This document shows positions 45,931 to 53,806 of a stretch of DNA of 64,000 nt, in pieces (the stretch's first letter is position 1; every line of letters starts with the position of its first letter). The position numbers and the translations under genes are program-made. The notes below the pieces were generated by a model, which was not told the origin of the DNA, searched no databases, and saw nothing but the letters and a program-made list of their open reading frames with translations. This DNA is from Algoriphagus ornithinivorans (lineage in GTDB: Bacteria > Bacteroidota > Bacteroidia > Cytophagales > Cyclobacteriaceae): assembly GCF_900115305.1 (NCBI RefSeq), contig NZ_FOVW01000009.1, forward strand, positions 62,001 to 126,000, given 5' to 3'.

Positions 45931-46563
45931 ATGTTGATTTCAACCGAAAACATTCAATATTCCCATCCGGGCCAAGCTCCTCTTTCTTTTCCTGACATTC
46001 ATTTAAAAGCAAATGAAGCTCTCCTGGTTCTTGGTAAATCAGGAAGTGGAAAAACAACTTTACTAAATATTTTGGGTGGTTTGCTAAAGCCTCACAGCGG
46101 AAGTGTAAGCATTGATGGCGTGGCTCTGAGCTCACTAGAAGGCTCAAATCTAGATCTTTTTAGAGGTAAAAATATCGGTATTGTATTTCAAAAACCTCAC
46201 TTGTTAGCTCCCTTGACAGTGGAGGAAAACCTTCAAATGGCTCATTATTTTTCCAAGAAAAAGGGGCAGGAAATCAATCGCTTATTGGATGAGTTGGGCA
46301 TTGGAGAAAAATCCAAGTCTAGAGTTCAAAACCTGAGCGAGGGAGAAGCACAAAGAGTTTCCATTGCAAGAGCATTGGTGAATTCTCCCAAGTTGATTTT
46401 GGCAGATGAACCTACCTCAAGCTTGGATGATGAGAACACTTTTAAAGTTTTGAACCTTTTGCAAACTCAAGCAAAAAAAATAGGAGCAGCTTTAATTATA
46501 GTGACTCACGATCAACGGGTTAAAGATCATATTCCTCAATTTATTGAAGTCAAAGGCGCATGA
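45931..46563 (+). CDS. ABC transporter ATP-binding protein (LolD/MacB-like)
   Basis: ATPase of 210 residues that powers the FtsX-like permease encoded next. Walker A GKSGSGKTT (about 34-42), Q loop GIVFQKPHL, signature LSEGEAQRVSIA, Walker B LILADEPTSSLD and the H loop VTHD are all intact. It has the short length of LolD/FtsE-type ATPases. The stop overlaps the permease start (ATGA), so the two are coupled. Transporters of this class extrude or move substrates in the periplasm or drive mechanotransmission, and seldom import small solutes; see the permease entry for the metal hypothesis. Confidence 0.93.
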   Translation: MLISTENIQYSHPGQAPLSFPDIHLKANEALLVLGKSGSGKTTLLNILGGLLKPHSGSVSIDGVALSSLEGSNLDLFRGKNIGIVFQKPHLLAPLTVEENLQMAHYFSKKKGQEINRLLDELGIGEKSKSRVQNLSEGEAQRVSIARALVNSPKLILADEPTSSLDDENTFKVLNLLQTQAKKIGAALIIVTHDQRVKDHIPQFIEVKGA

Positions 46564-47798
46564 ATTTATTTCGATTAAGTTGGAAGTATTTGACATTCAG
46601 GCCTCCTTCCACTGGATTGAATGTGATTTTATTGGCATTGGGCCTTGCAATTATTACTGTTTTACTGCTCGTTCAGGACCAGTTTGAAAATAAAATGACC
46701 AAGGATGCAGAGGGCATAGACCTAGTGGTCGGTGCTAAAGGCAGTCCACTTCAGCTCATTTTATCTGGGGTTTATCATATAGATTTTCCAACAGGGAATA
46801 TTCCTTTGGAAGAAGCTAAAAAGCTATCAAGAAGTCGCTTGATTAAAAATATCATCCCCCTTGCCCTTGGAGACAATTATAAAGGCTATCGAATAGTAGG
46901 GACCAATCATGATTATCTCGGCCTGTTTGAAGCTCAATTTGATCAAGGAAAAGTTTGGGAACAGCCGTATGAGGTGGTAGTAGGTGCTACTGTTGCTTTA
47001 AGGGAGGGTCTCAAAGTTGGGGATACATTTGAGAGCAGCCATGGGATCAGCGTTGGTAGTCATGATCATGAGCACGACTATCAAGTTACAGGGATTCTTG
47101 CTCCCAGTGGAAATGTCATCGATAGATTGGTTTTGACCTCCATTGAAACGGTCTGGTATACCCATGAAGAAGAGTCTGAGTCAGAAGATGAAAAGGATCA
47201 TGCCCAGCTTCATCAGGAAGTTTCTAAAACCGGCTTTCCTGAAGGAGATGAAGCAAAGGAGGTTACTTCTCTCTTGATTCAATACAGAAGCCCAATGGCA
47301 GCTGTTCAATTGCCTAGAATGATCAATTCAGGCACTTCTATGCAAGCCGCTTCTCCTACTTTTGAAATGGCTAGGTTATTTGAATTGCTGGGTATAGGTG
47401 TAAGTTTACTTCAAGGCTTGGCTTTTGTCTTAATTGGTATTTCGGGCTTAGGAATTTTCATAGCGCTTTATAATTCCTTGAAAGAAAGAAAATACGACTT
47501 GGCCATACTTAGAGCAATCGGAGCCTCCAGAGGGCAATTGGTATTTTTGATTTTCTTGGAAGGAATCATGCTTACCAGTATTGGAGCTTTAGTTGGGATT
47601 CTTTTAGGCCATAGTTTTTTAGCCGTAATTATTTCACAGAATGAACAGGGAGTTGCTGCCTCGCTAGATGCCTGGATTTTCTTAAAAGGAGAACTTTGGA
47701 TACTTGTTTATGCGTTAGGGGTAGGTATTCTGGCCTCTCTTATTCCTGCGTGGTCAGCTTATCAAACAAGTATTGCAAAACAATTGACAAAGTCATAA
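46560..47798 (+). CDS. FtsX-like ABC permease with His/acid-rich periplasmic loop
   Basis: Permease of 412 residues with the FtsX/MacB plan: helix 1 (about 20-40), a large periplasmic domain, then three helices (about 285, 325 and 375). The periplasmic domain holds a striking metal-ligand-rich stretch: SHGISVGSHDHEHD at about 161-174 and HEEESESEDEKDHAQLHQE at about 202-220. Such clusters suggest binding of zinc or another divalent metal. With the upstream ATPase and the downstream DUF3299-like protein it resembles Zn-linked ABC loci of Proteobacteria (recalled, unverified). The ATPase gene overlaps it by 4 bases. Confidence 0.85.
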   Translation: MNLFRLSWKYLTFRPPSTGLNVILLALGLAIITVLLLVQDQFENKMTKDAEGIDLVVGAKGSPLQLILSGVYHIDFPTGNIPLEEAKKLSRSRLIKNIIPLALGDNYKGYRIVGTNHDYLGLFEAQFDQGKVWEQPYEVVVGATVALREGLKVGDTFESSHGISVGSHDHEHDYQVTGILAPSGNVIDRLVLTSIETVWYTHEEESESEDEKDHAQLHQEVSKTGFPEGDEAKEVTSLLIQYRSPMAAVQLPRMINSGTSMQAASPTFEMARLFELLGIGVSLLQGLAFVLIGISGLGIFIALYNSLKERKYDLAILRAIGASRGQLVFLIFLEGIMLTSIGALVGILLGHSFLAVIISQNEQGVAASLDAWIFLKGELWILVYALGVGILASLIPAWSAYQTSIAKQLTKS

Positions 47799-47822
47799 CT
47801 AGCAGCAGAATTAATTAAACCC

Positions 47823-48263
47823 ATGAAATATTTCAAAACCACCCTATTGACAGGATTGCTTTCTTTAGGTTTCGCAGCTTTCACTTACGCGCAAAGCCCA
47901 AATGTATGGAAGAGCCTTTCGGAAGTTACCTATAAAATCAGTGAAGACAACTTTGGGGAGCTTTACGTTCCGGTATTCTCTGATAAAGTGAAGCAGCTGG
48001 AAGGAAAAGTAGTGGAGGCGGATGGTTACATTATTCCTTTCGAGGGAATGTTCAAGCCAGAGCATATTATTTTGTCCAGTTTACCACTTGCAGAATGCTT
48101 TTTTTGTGGTTCTGGTGGACCGGAAACGGTCATGGAAGTAATGCTGAAAACACCTATCAAATACACCTCAAAAAGAGTGAAGGTAAGAGGGAAGTTGACT
48201 CTCAATTCCAAGGACCCTGAAAAGTTGATGTATATTTTGAAGGATGCTACCTTGGTAGATTAG
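47823..48263 (+). CDS. Secreted DUF3299-like protein
   Basis: A 146-residue exported protein. The signal peptide ends near residue 23 (TYAQ). The rest reads as a small OB-like beta domain: VVEADGYIIPFEG, then LSSLPLAECFFCGSGGPETVMEV with a Cys-x2-Cys, then VKVRGKLTLN. The CFFC motif and IPFEG are typical of DUF3299 relatives, which occur beside ABC transporter genes of this type. It starts 24 bases after the permease stop and is the last gene of the operon. Periplasmic partner of the transporter is an inference. Confidence 0.75.
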   Translation: MKYFKTTLLTGLLSLGFAAFTYAQSPNVWKSLSEVTYKISEDNFGELYVPVFSDKVKQLEGKVVEADGYIIPFEGMFKPEHIILSSLPLAECFFCGSGGPETVMEVMLKTPIKYTSKRVKVRGKLTLNSKDPEKLMYILKDATLVD

Positions 48264-48272
48264 AAAAAAAGG

Positions 48273-48299
48273 AGCCCTGAAAATTTCAGGGCTTTTGTA
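48273..48299. terminator. Bidirectional terminator
   Basis: AGCCCTGAAA pairs with TTTCAGGGCT, with TTTTG on the + side and TTTTTTT on the - side (after two C). It serves both the DUF3299-like gene and the convergent aminotransferase. Confidence 0.8.
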
Positions 48300-49121
48300 T
48301 TAATAGCAGAGCTCCTTTTCCAATTCTTTAAATTTTTCCAGCAAATTAACGGAAATCGGTCCGGGTTTACCATTCCCTATGGTTCTATCATCAATTTGTG
48401 TTACCGGTAATAGAACTTTGGTGGTACTACAGATAAAGGCCTCATCTGCTTCCCATACTTCCTGCAGACTGATAGGTCGAATGGTGACCTGACCTGCTAT
48501 TTTAATTAAATTTTTTCGGGTAATTCCAAGAAGAATATGCTCACTTGGAGTGATTAGCTCACCATCCTTCACAATAAAGAAGTTGCTTCTGGAGCTTTCA
48601 CTGATAAACCCGTTCATATGATATAATACATCCTCGGCACCTTGCTTCTTCCACTGAGCCGAATGCCATACTGCAAGTGCATAGTTGGTGGTTTTGATGT
48701 CAGCTATTGGACGGACATATTCTAAGGTCAAAAGCTTAACTCCCTTTTCATATTTCTCTTCAGATGGGAAAATTAAGGACTCTGCAAAAATGAATAGTTT
48801 ACCATCAGCGGGAGAAAAGTGGTTGTCCGAAACTCCACCGCTCAAAACCATTCTCAACCCGCCTTGCTCCAAATCATTCTTTTCGATTAATTGCCCGATG
48901 ATTTGGCGAAGTTCTTCTCTTGAATAATCTAAAGGAAGAAAGGTCTTTTCTGCTGAAGCAGTAAACCTATCCAAGTAATCCTCCAAAAACAGACCTTGAT
49001 GATTGACTGTTCTGAAGAAATCAAAAATTCCATATCCCCTGATTAAGCCCAAGTCCATTGGATGGATACTTGCAGTTTGAGTATCTATGATTTTTCCGTC
49101 AGCGAAGCAAAATGGTTTCAT
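48300..49121 (-). CDS. Class IV PLP aminotransferase (branched-chain/D-amino-acid/ADC-lyase family)
   Basis: Cytoplasmic fold-type IV PLP enzyme of 273 residues. The N-terminal DLGLIRGYGIFDFFRT, the PLP lysine in DIKTTNYA, and the cofactor-binding ESSRSNFF (E...S..NFF) are intact. The length fits D-amino-acid aminotransferase and 4-amino-4-deoxychorismate lyase better than the longer branched-chain enzymes, but the family is too alike to choose by eye. Monocistronic and convergent with the DUF3299-like gene. Confidence 0.85.
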   Translation of the reverse strand: MKPFCFADGKIIDTQTASIHPMDLGLIRGYGIFDFFRTVNHQGLFLEDYLDRFTASAEKTFLPLDYSREELRQIIGQLIEKNDLEQGGLRMVLSGGVSDNHFSPADGKLFIFAESLIFPSEEKYEKGVKLLTLEYVRPIADIKTTNYALAVWHSAQWKKQGAEDVLYHMNGFISESSRSNFFIVKDGELITPSEHILLGITRKNLIKIAGQVTIRPISLQEVWEADEAFICSTTKVLLPVTQIDDRTIGNGKPGPISVNLLEKFKELEKELCY

Positions 49122-49243
49122 AATTTTTCATTAAGCTCTAAAATTAAGCAACCTATTTTAATATTTTTGCTGTTTGATAATTTCATTTGAATAAGATTAT
49201 AAAAAGAAAAAATAGTAACTTTACTTAAATTTTAATCAACTCC

Positions 49244-49660
49244 ATGAACAGATTTATTCCTTTTTTGATTATTGTTATCTTTTTTGTCTCCTGTGGTTCA
49301 AGCTTAGAGGAGGAAAACTCAGAAATGAGAGCTAAAGTGATTGCCGTTCACGATGAAGTAATGCCAATGATGGGTAAACTGAAGTCCCTCGAAAAGCGGG
49401 CTATCAGCGAGGCTTCCGAATTAGAGGCTGAAAATTCCTCGGATTCTCTTAAAATTCAGGAATTAAAAGCCTTGGCTTATGACCTTGAGCAAGCCTATGA
49501 AGCCATGTTTGTTTGGATGAGGCAATATGATAATGAGAATGGTGAACGAAACCCAGAAGAGGTGAAAGTTTATTTGGAAGAACAGATGGAAAAAGTGAAA
49601 GTGGTGAATGAGAAAATTACCACTGCTCTGAACAAAGCGGATAAAACACTTAAAGACTAA
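49244..49660 (+). CDS. Lipoprotein, helical, function unknown
   Basis: A 138-residue protein with a lipoprotein signal (FFVSC, C17). The mature part is Glu/Lys-rich and predicted to be almost wholly helical, with a heptad-like pattern (two long helices) and one aromatic cluster (MFVWMRQYDNE). I do not recognise a family. Its stop overlaps that of the convergent cytochrome c gene by 4 bases. An imperfect promoter-like box, TAACTTTA at 49216-49223, lies upstream. Confidence 0.7.
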   Translation: MNRFIPFLIIVIFFVSCGSSLEEENSEMRAKVIAVHDEVMPMMGKLKSLEKRAISEASELEAENSSDSLKIQELKALAYDLEQAYEAMFVWMRQYDNENGERNPEEVKVYLEEQMEKVKVVNEKITTALNKADKTLKD

Positions 49661-50106
49661 AGGTTTTCAGGCTTTTCAGAAAGAAATTTTTCCACATCTT
49701 TTGAGCTGATTACTCCTTCCTCATTTCCCCAGATATTGTATAAATAAGTACTGATTTGGGAGATCTCTAAAGCTGTGAGCTGGGGATTAGCAGGCATGGC
49801 TTGGTTATAAGCTTCTCCATTGACAATGATTTCCCCCTTTTGACCATTTTTCATTATCCAGACACTTCTATGAATACTTTCTTTGAAGTAATCTGATTCA
49901 TTCAAAGGAGGAATAAGTTTCCCCAGCCCCTTACCATCCTTCTGATGACAATTTGCACAGTAATTTTCATAAAGTGCTTTTCCATTTACGGCATATTTCA
50001 TCACATCTGGATTAGAAATTTGAGCCAGTGTATTATCCTTATCGGATGATTTGGGAGAGCAGGCAAAAGTGGCTAAAAAAAGAATACCTAATAGAACTCT
50101 TTTCAT
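49657..50106 (-). CDS. Monoheme cytochrome c lipoprotein
   Basis: Small class I cytochrome c anchored by lipid. The lipobox is ATFAC (C16); the heme site is C50-AN-C53-H54, with the probable axial Met in NQAMPANP. 149 residues. It is the last gene of a - strand operon hemJ-sco-cytochrome c, and overlaps sco by 4 bases. It could feed an oxidase or nitrous/nitrite-type reductase; no such enzyme is encoded nearby. Confidence 0.9.
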   Translation of the reverse strand: MKRVLLGILFLATFACSPKSSDKDNTLAQISNPDVMKYAVNGKALYENYCANCHQKDGKGLGKLIPPLNESDYFKESIHRSVWIMKNGQKGEIIVNGEAYNQAMPANPQLTALEISQISTYLYNIWGNEEGVISSKDVEKFLSEKPENL

Positions 50107-50738
50107 GACCCCAGCAATTTTGGAATATCCTTGATCAGGTTATCCACCTGGTCCGATTTGGTACCGTCATAGACGCCTCTGATGTGGCCTTCCTGATCAA
50201 CCAAAACAAAAGCCCCACTATGTAGAAAACCTCCCGGTTCATTCTGATCTTCCATTGCAGTTGTCAGATAACTTGTCTGGCCGATTTCATAGATTTTTTG
50301 AGGTTCTCCCGTTAGGAAATTCCAGGTTTTCGCATTCTCAATCCCTAGTTTTTCCGCATAATCTTTCAGAACCTCCTGAGTATCATAAGTAGGATCAATA
50401 GAGTGACTCAATATCTTAAAATTAGGATTGTCTCCAAATGCCTCGTGAACTCGGAGCATTTCTTTTTTCATGATAGGGCATATAGTAGGGCAGCTAGTGA
50501 AGAAAAAATCAGCTACATAGACCTTGCCTTTGACATCTTGATTGGAAATTGTATCCCCTTCTTGATTGATAAAAGCAAATTCAGCAATTTGATGGTAAAC
50601 AGTATCTCCAGCATCATCGACATGCCAATTTCCCAATTTCGGTAATACTTCTTGTGAACTTTCTTCACTGGCAGGTTTACACTGCCAAAATATCCAAACG
50701 CTAACTAAAGCCAGTATTCCAATTCCTTTAATCTTCAT
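50103..50738 (-). CDS. SCO1/SenC-type lipoprotein
   Basis: Second copper-handling SCO protein in the window, 211 residues, attached by a lipobox (IFWQC, C20) and not by a helix. Ligands are C83-PTI-C87 and the His in GGFLHSGAF. It is clearly a paralogue of the operon SCO at 21655 (shared TSCP-x-ICP-x-MKEM and DPTYDT segments). It may serve a different oxidase or act as a thiol reductant. It overlaps the cytochrome c gene and follows hemJ by 6 bases. Confidence 0.92.
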   Translation of the reverse strand: MKIKGIGILALVSVWIFWQCKPASEESSQEVLPKLGNWHVDDAGDTVYHQIAEFAFINQEGDTISNQDVKGKVYVADFFFTSCPTICPIMKKEMLRVHEAFGDNPNFKILSHSIDPTYDTQEVLKDYAEKLGIENAKTWNFLTGEPQKIYEIGQTSYLTTAMEDQNEPGGFLHSGAFVLVDQEGHIRGVYDGTKSDQVDNLIKDIPKLLGS

Positions 50739-50744
50739 GGGTGA

Positions 50745-51281
50745 TTAAGATTTTGATCTATATTTTTTATAAAGCCTGATTCCCAACATGAGCAGAATCC
50801 CAAGACCTATTAGGCCTGCAATTCCCCAAACCATACTGAGGGTATTTTTTAATACTATCAGGAAAACTATTGCAAAAAGCAACAGGGTAGAGGCTTCATT
50901 CCAAAGTCTTAACTGAGTAGAGCTCCATCGGGTTCGTCCTGCTTGAATTTCTTTGAAAAGTTTATGGCACCCCAAATGATAAGTGTAGAGCAAAACCACA
51001 AAACCCAATTTGGCATGCATGAATCCAAGTTCAAGGTACCCCATTCTGTAAGTTAAAACCCAAGTACCAAAAATCAGGGTTAAAATGGCAGAAGGCCAAG
51101 TGATAATGTACCACAACCTGGAAGCCATTAAGTCCAATTGAGGTTTTAAGATTTCCCGTTCTGCTTCAGGGCGATCCATGGCTTCTGTCTGGTAGATAAA
51201 AAGACGCACGATATAGAAAAGTCCTGCAAACCAGGTGACTACAAAAATGATGTGAAGTGCTTTGATATATTCGAAACCCAT
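50745..51281 (-). CDS. hemJ: HemJ-like protoporphyrinogen oxidase (CopD/UPF0093 family)
   Basis: Four- to five-helix membrane protein of 178 residues. The first helix KALHIIFVVTWFAGLFYIVR contains the invariant His and the FYxxR pattern of HemJ; WPSAILTLIFG, the Lys/His-containing third helix and LRLWNE also match. HemJ oxidises protoporphyrinogen IX to protoporphyrin IX in heme synthesis, usually replacing HemG/HemY. First gene of the operon with sco and cytochrome c. Some databases call the family CopD-like. Confidence 0.78.
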   Translation of the reverse strand: MGFEYIKALHIIFVVTWFAGLFYIVRLFIYQTEAMDRPEAEREILKPQLDLMASRLWYIITWPSAILTLIFGTWVLTYRMGYLELGFMHAKLGFVVLLYTYHLGCHKLFKEIQAGRTRWSSTQLRLWNEASTLLLFAIVFLIVLKNTLSMVWGIAGLIGLGILLMLGIRLYKKYRSKS

Positions 51282-51333
51282 TGTCAGAATTTTCGGCTAA
51301 ATTAAGGCCTAATCCTTTTAACCCCTAAAGTTT

Positions 51334-51741
51334 TTGAAAAGTACTCGAATTCTATACCTTTTGTTAAGTCTGTCTGTTTTGGCTTTGGTAGTATATATTT
51401 TAAAAGAAAGCTTCACTCAGCCCGGATTGGATCGATTTGAGGGGAAATTCGAAGAACTTGGCTTTTATAGAAATGAAAATAATACTGGCCCGGTGCTGAG
51501 AATTTACGCGATAAAAGTTTTAAACGAGGAAGGCAACTGGATGAGAGAGTTCGCCGAAATGCAGCCACATACCAAATATGGAAAAACACTGGTTTACTTT
51601 TTCTCCCCGGAAGCTCCCTCAAAAATTGATCTTACTCCTAAGTATCCCTATTTTCAAGCAAGTTTAGAACCTTTGGTTTTAGCAAGGTTTGAAAAAAGTC
51701 CCATGGGCCAAAGTAAATTCCAAGAAGGTTTTTCACAATGA
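51334..51741 (+). CDS. Small membrane-anchored protein of unknown function
   Basis: A 135-residue protein with one N-terminal helix (about 5-24) and a soluble mixed alpha/beta remainder. The only plausible start is TTG 51334 (no ATG before the helix). I do not recognise a family; the middle (NTGPVLRIYAIKVLNEEG) reads as beta strands. It overlaps meaB by 4 bases (ATGA), so it is translationally coupled with it. Divergent from hemJ. Confidence 0.65.
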   Translation: MKSTRILYLLLSLSVLALVVYILKESFTQPGLDRFEGKFEELGFYRNENNTGPVLRIYAIKVLNEEGNWMREFAEMQPHTKYGKTLVYFFSPEAPSKIDLTPKYPYFQASLEPLVLARFEKSPMGQSKFQEGFSQ

Positions 51742-52724
51742 GAAAAAGAAAGTCCTTAACTGAGTTTAAAAAAGGTGTTTTAGCTGGTGATAGAGTAGTT
51801 CTCTCCCAAGCAATCACTCTCGTGGAAAGCAATTTGGAAACTGATTCCAAACTTGCAGGAGATTTGGTTCAAGAGCTATTACCCTACGCTGGTAATTCTA
51901 TTCGGGTGGGGATTACAGGTGTCCCGGGTGTAGGGAAGAGCACGTTCATTGAGTCATTTGGAAAAATGCTCGTTGATAAAGGAAAAAAGGTAGCAGTACT
52001 TGCCGTGGATCCGAGTAGCCAAAAAACCAAAGGAAGCATTCTTGGAGATAAAACCAGGATGGAAAAACTAGCTTCAGATAAAAGAGCTTTCATCAGGCCT
52101 AGTCCATCAGGGAGTACTTTAGGCGGGGTAAGTTCCAAAACCCGTGAAGCCATGCTGATTTGTGAAGCGGCAGGCTTTGATGTGATTTTGGTCGAAACTG
52201 TCGGAGTGGGGCAATCAGAAATTGCCGTGAAAGGCATGGTTGATTTTTTTCTCCTTTTGATGCTTTCAGGAGCAGGAGATGAGCTCCAAGGGATTAAAAA
52301 AGGGATCATGGAAATGGCTGATGGGATGCTAATCAATAAAGCAGACGGAGATAACCTGCAACCTGCGAAAAAGGCTAAAGCTACCTATCAAAACGCTTTA
52401 CACTTATTTCCATTGGGAGAGAATAATTGGTCTCCTAAGGTTCTGATAGGTTCCTCTATTTCTGGTATGGGTTTGCCAGAATGTTGGCAAATGATTGAAG
52501 ATTTTCAGAGTAAAATGTTGGGTAATGGATTTTGGGAGAAAAATCGGGCCGAGCAAAGACTCAAATGGCTGGATGATAGTATTCAGGCATTGCTGGGCCG
52601 AGCATTTTACATGCATCCTGCTATTCAGAAAAAATTGAACGAAGGAAAAAAACAGGTTTTGGAAGGTGACCTAAACCCAATGAATCTTGCTAGAGAATTA
52701 ACCTCTCATTTTTTGAAAAAATAA
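51738..52724 (+). CDS. meaB: Methylmalonyl-CoA mutase-associated GTPase
   Basis: G3E-family GTPase chaperone that gates adenosylcobalamin loading and protects methylmalonyl-CoA mutase. Walker A is GVPGVGKST (about 60-68); the Mg motif DPSSQKTKGSILGDKTRM, ETVGVGQSE and NKADGD follow. 328 residues, normal length. The mutase genes are not in the window. It lies next to, and convergent with, the vitamin B12 uptake locus, which suits a B12-dependent enzyme. Confidence 0.94.
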   Translation: MRKRKSLTEFKKGVLAGDRVVLSQAITLVESNLETDSKLAGDLVQELLPYAGNSIRVGITGVPGVGKSTFIESFGKMLVDKGKKVAVLAVDPSSQKTKGSILGDKTRMEKLASDKRAFIRPSPSGSTLGGVSSKTREAMLICEAAGFDVILVETVGVGQSEIAVKGMVDFFLLLMLSGAGDELQGIKKGIMEMADGMLINKADGDNLQPAKKAKATYQNALHLFPLGENNWSPKVLIGSSISGMGLPECWQMIEDFQSKMLGNGFWEKNRAEQRLKWLDDSIQALLGRAFYMHPAIQKKLNEGKKQVLEGDLNPMNLARELTSHFLKK

Positions 52725-52745
52725 AGCCCCGAATTTTTTCGGGGC
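52712..52745 (-). terminator. Terminator of the btuB-btuG operon
   Basis: On the - strand GCCCCGAA pairs with TTCGGGGC, then TTTATTTTTTC. It ends the - strand operon; the + strand hairpin lacks a good T run. Confidence 0.8.
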
Positions 52746-52753
52746 CAAATCAT

Positions 52754-53806
52754 TTATTTCATCATAAAGCCAGAAGGGCCTCTTCCTACGTCAAAAGTTC
52801 TGACAGTGTTTCCTGATTTATCAAGCACAGTTATAGTGCCATTTCCTTGAAAACCATTAGCATTTGCCACATAAATCTCCTCTTTTGAGGAATCAATTCC
52901 AATTCCATAGAAGCCTGAACCTTCATACCATTTTGGCTGTAGGCTTGTTCCAAAAAGAGGCAAAACCCCAATTCCGTCCTCGTAGTTTGGCCATCCCGAA
53001 CTGGTCAATATATATAAGGTATTAGAATTGCTCAGAGCGATTTTTCCGGTAGCATTTGCAATTGGATACCAATTACTGGTAGCTAGAGTAAAGTTATCCA
53101 AATGGAAAGTATAGATAACTACCTCATCTGCTTTGGATGAAAACAGATAAATCTTGCCATCAATTTCAAAAAACTGTGATGGGTTTCCTTCTACTTCAAT
53201 GCTTTTAACCAATTCCTCTTTTTCAGCATCAATCACCTCTACTTTTCCTTCTTCAGAACCCGCAACTAAAATGAATTTCCCGAAGGAAATCAAATCTTCA
53301 GGTTTCCTTGAAACGGCGATCTTTTTGGAAACAGTTCCGCCTAAAGTATTTCTAACTACGGCGATGTATGAGCTGGGAGTATTGAAATTAGCATCATAAG
53401 GTCCATAATCAGAGATAAAGAGTTTGCCAGAATTGACAGTCAAGGACCTAGGTTGATCCAAATCTGATGTCACTGCTCCCAAACTTTTGAAGTCTCCGGG
53501 GTTGACTATTTCCACCTTGCCGGTGTTGGCAACCAGATACATCTTATCATCTTCATTAACCATATCTTCTAATAATCCAGCAAATGGTCGTCCATTGGCT
53601 GCTTCGAAAATATCAGGCTTCAATTCATTGGTGCTTGGATTTAGGTGGTAAACTTCTCCATCGTTGCTTCCAAAAGAACCTTCATTCATAATCAAGATTC
53701 CTCTGTCATATTCCCCAAGAGGTCTTTCAGGATCATTTCCTATACAGGAAAAAAGGATGAGTAGACTGACAAATACATGTCCTAATTGCAGTAGTTTAGT
53801 TTTCAT
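52754..53806 (-). CDS. btuG: Surface beta-propeller lipoprotein, probable B12-binding BtuG-like protein
   Basis: Lipoprotein of 350 residues (LFSC, Cys 21) that reads as a YncE/DUF5074-type seven-bladed propeller, with repeated strands such as KVEIVNPGDFKS, KVEVIDAEKEELV and GTITVLDKSGNTVRTF. In Bacteroides BtuG is a surface propeller that captures cobalamin and hands it to BtuB; the adjacency to a riboswitch-controlled BtuB supports the same role here. Overlaps btuB by 4 bases. Sequence similarity to characterised BtuG is inferred from fold and context. Confidence 0.75.
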   Translation of the reverse strand: MKTKLLQLGHVFVSLLILFSCIGNDPERPLGEYDRGILIMNEGSFGSNDGEVYHLNPSTNELKPDIFEAANGRPFAGLLEDMVNEDDKMYLVANTGKVEIVNPGDFKSLGAVTSDLDQPRSLTVNSGKLFISDYGPYDANFNTPSSYIAVVRNTLGGTVSKKIAVSRKPEDLISFGKFILVAGSEEGKVEVIDAEKEELVKSIEVEGNPSQFFEIDGKIYLFSSKADEVVIYTFHLDNFTLATSNWYPIANATGKIALSNSNTLYILTSSGWPNYEDGIGVLPLFGTSLQPKWYEGSGFYGIGIDSSKEEIYVANANGFQGNGTITVLDKSGNTVRTFDVGRGPSGFMMK

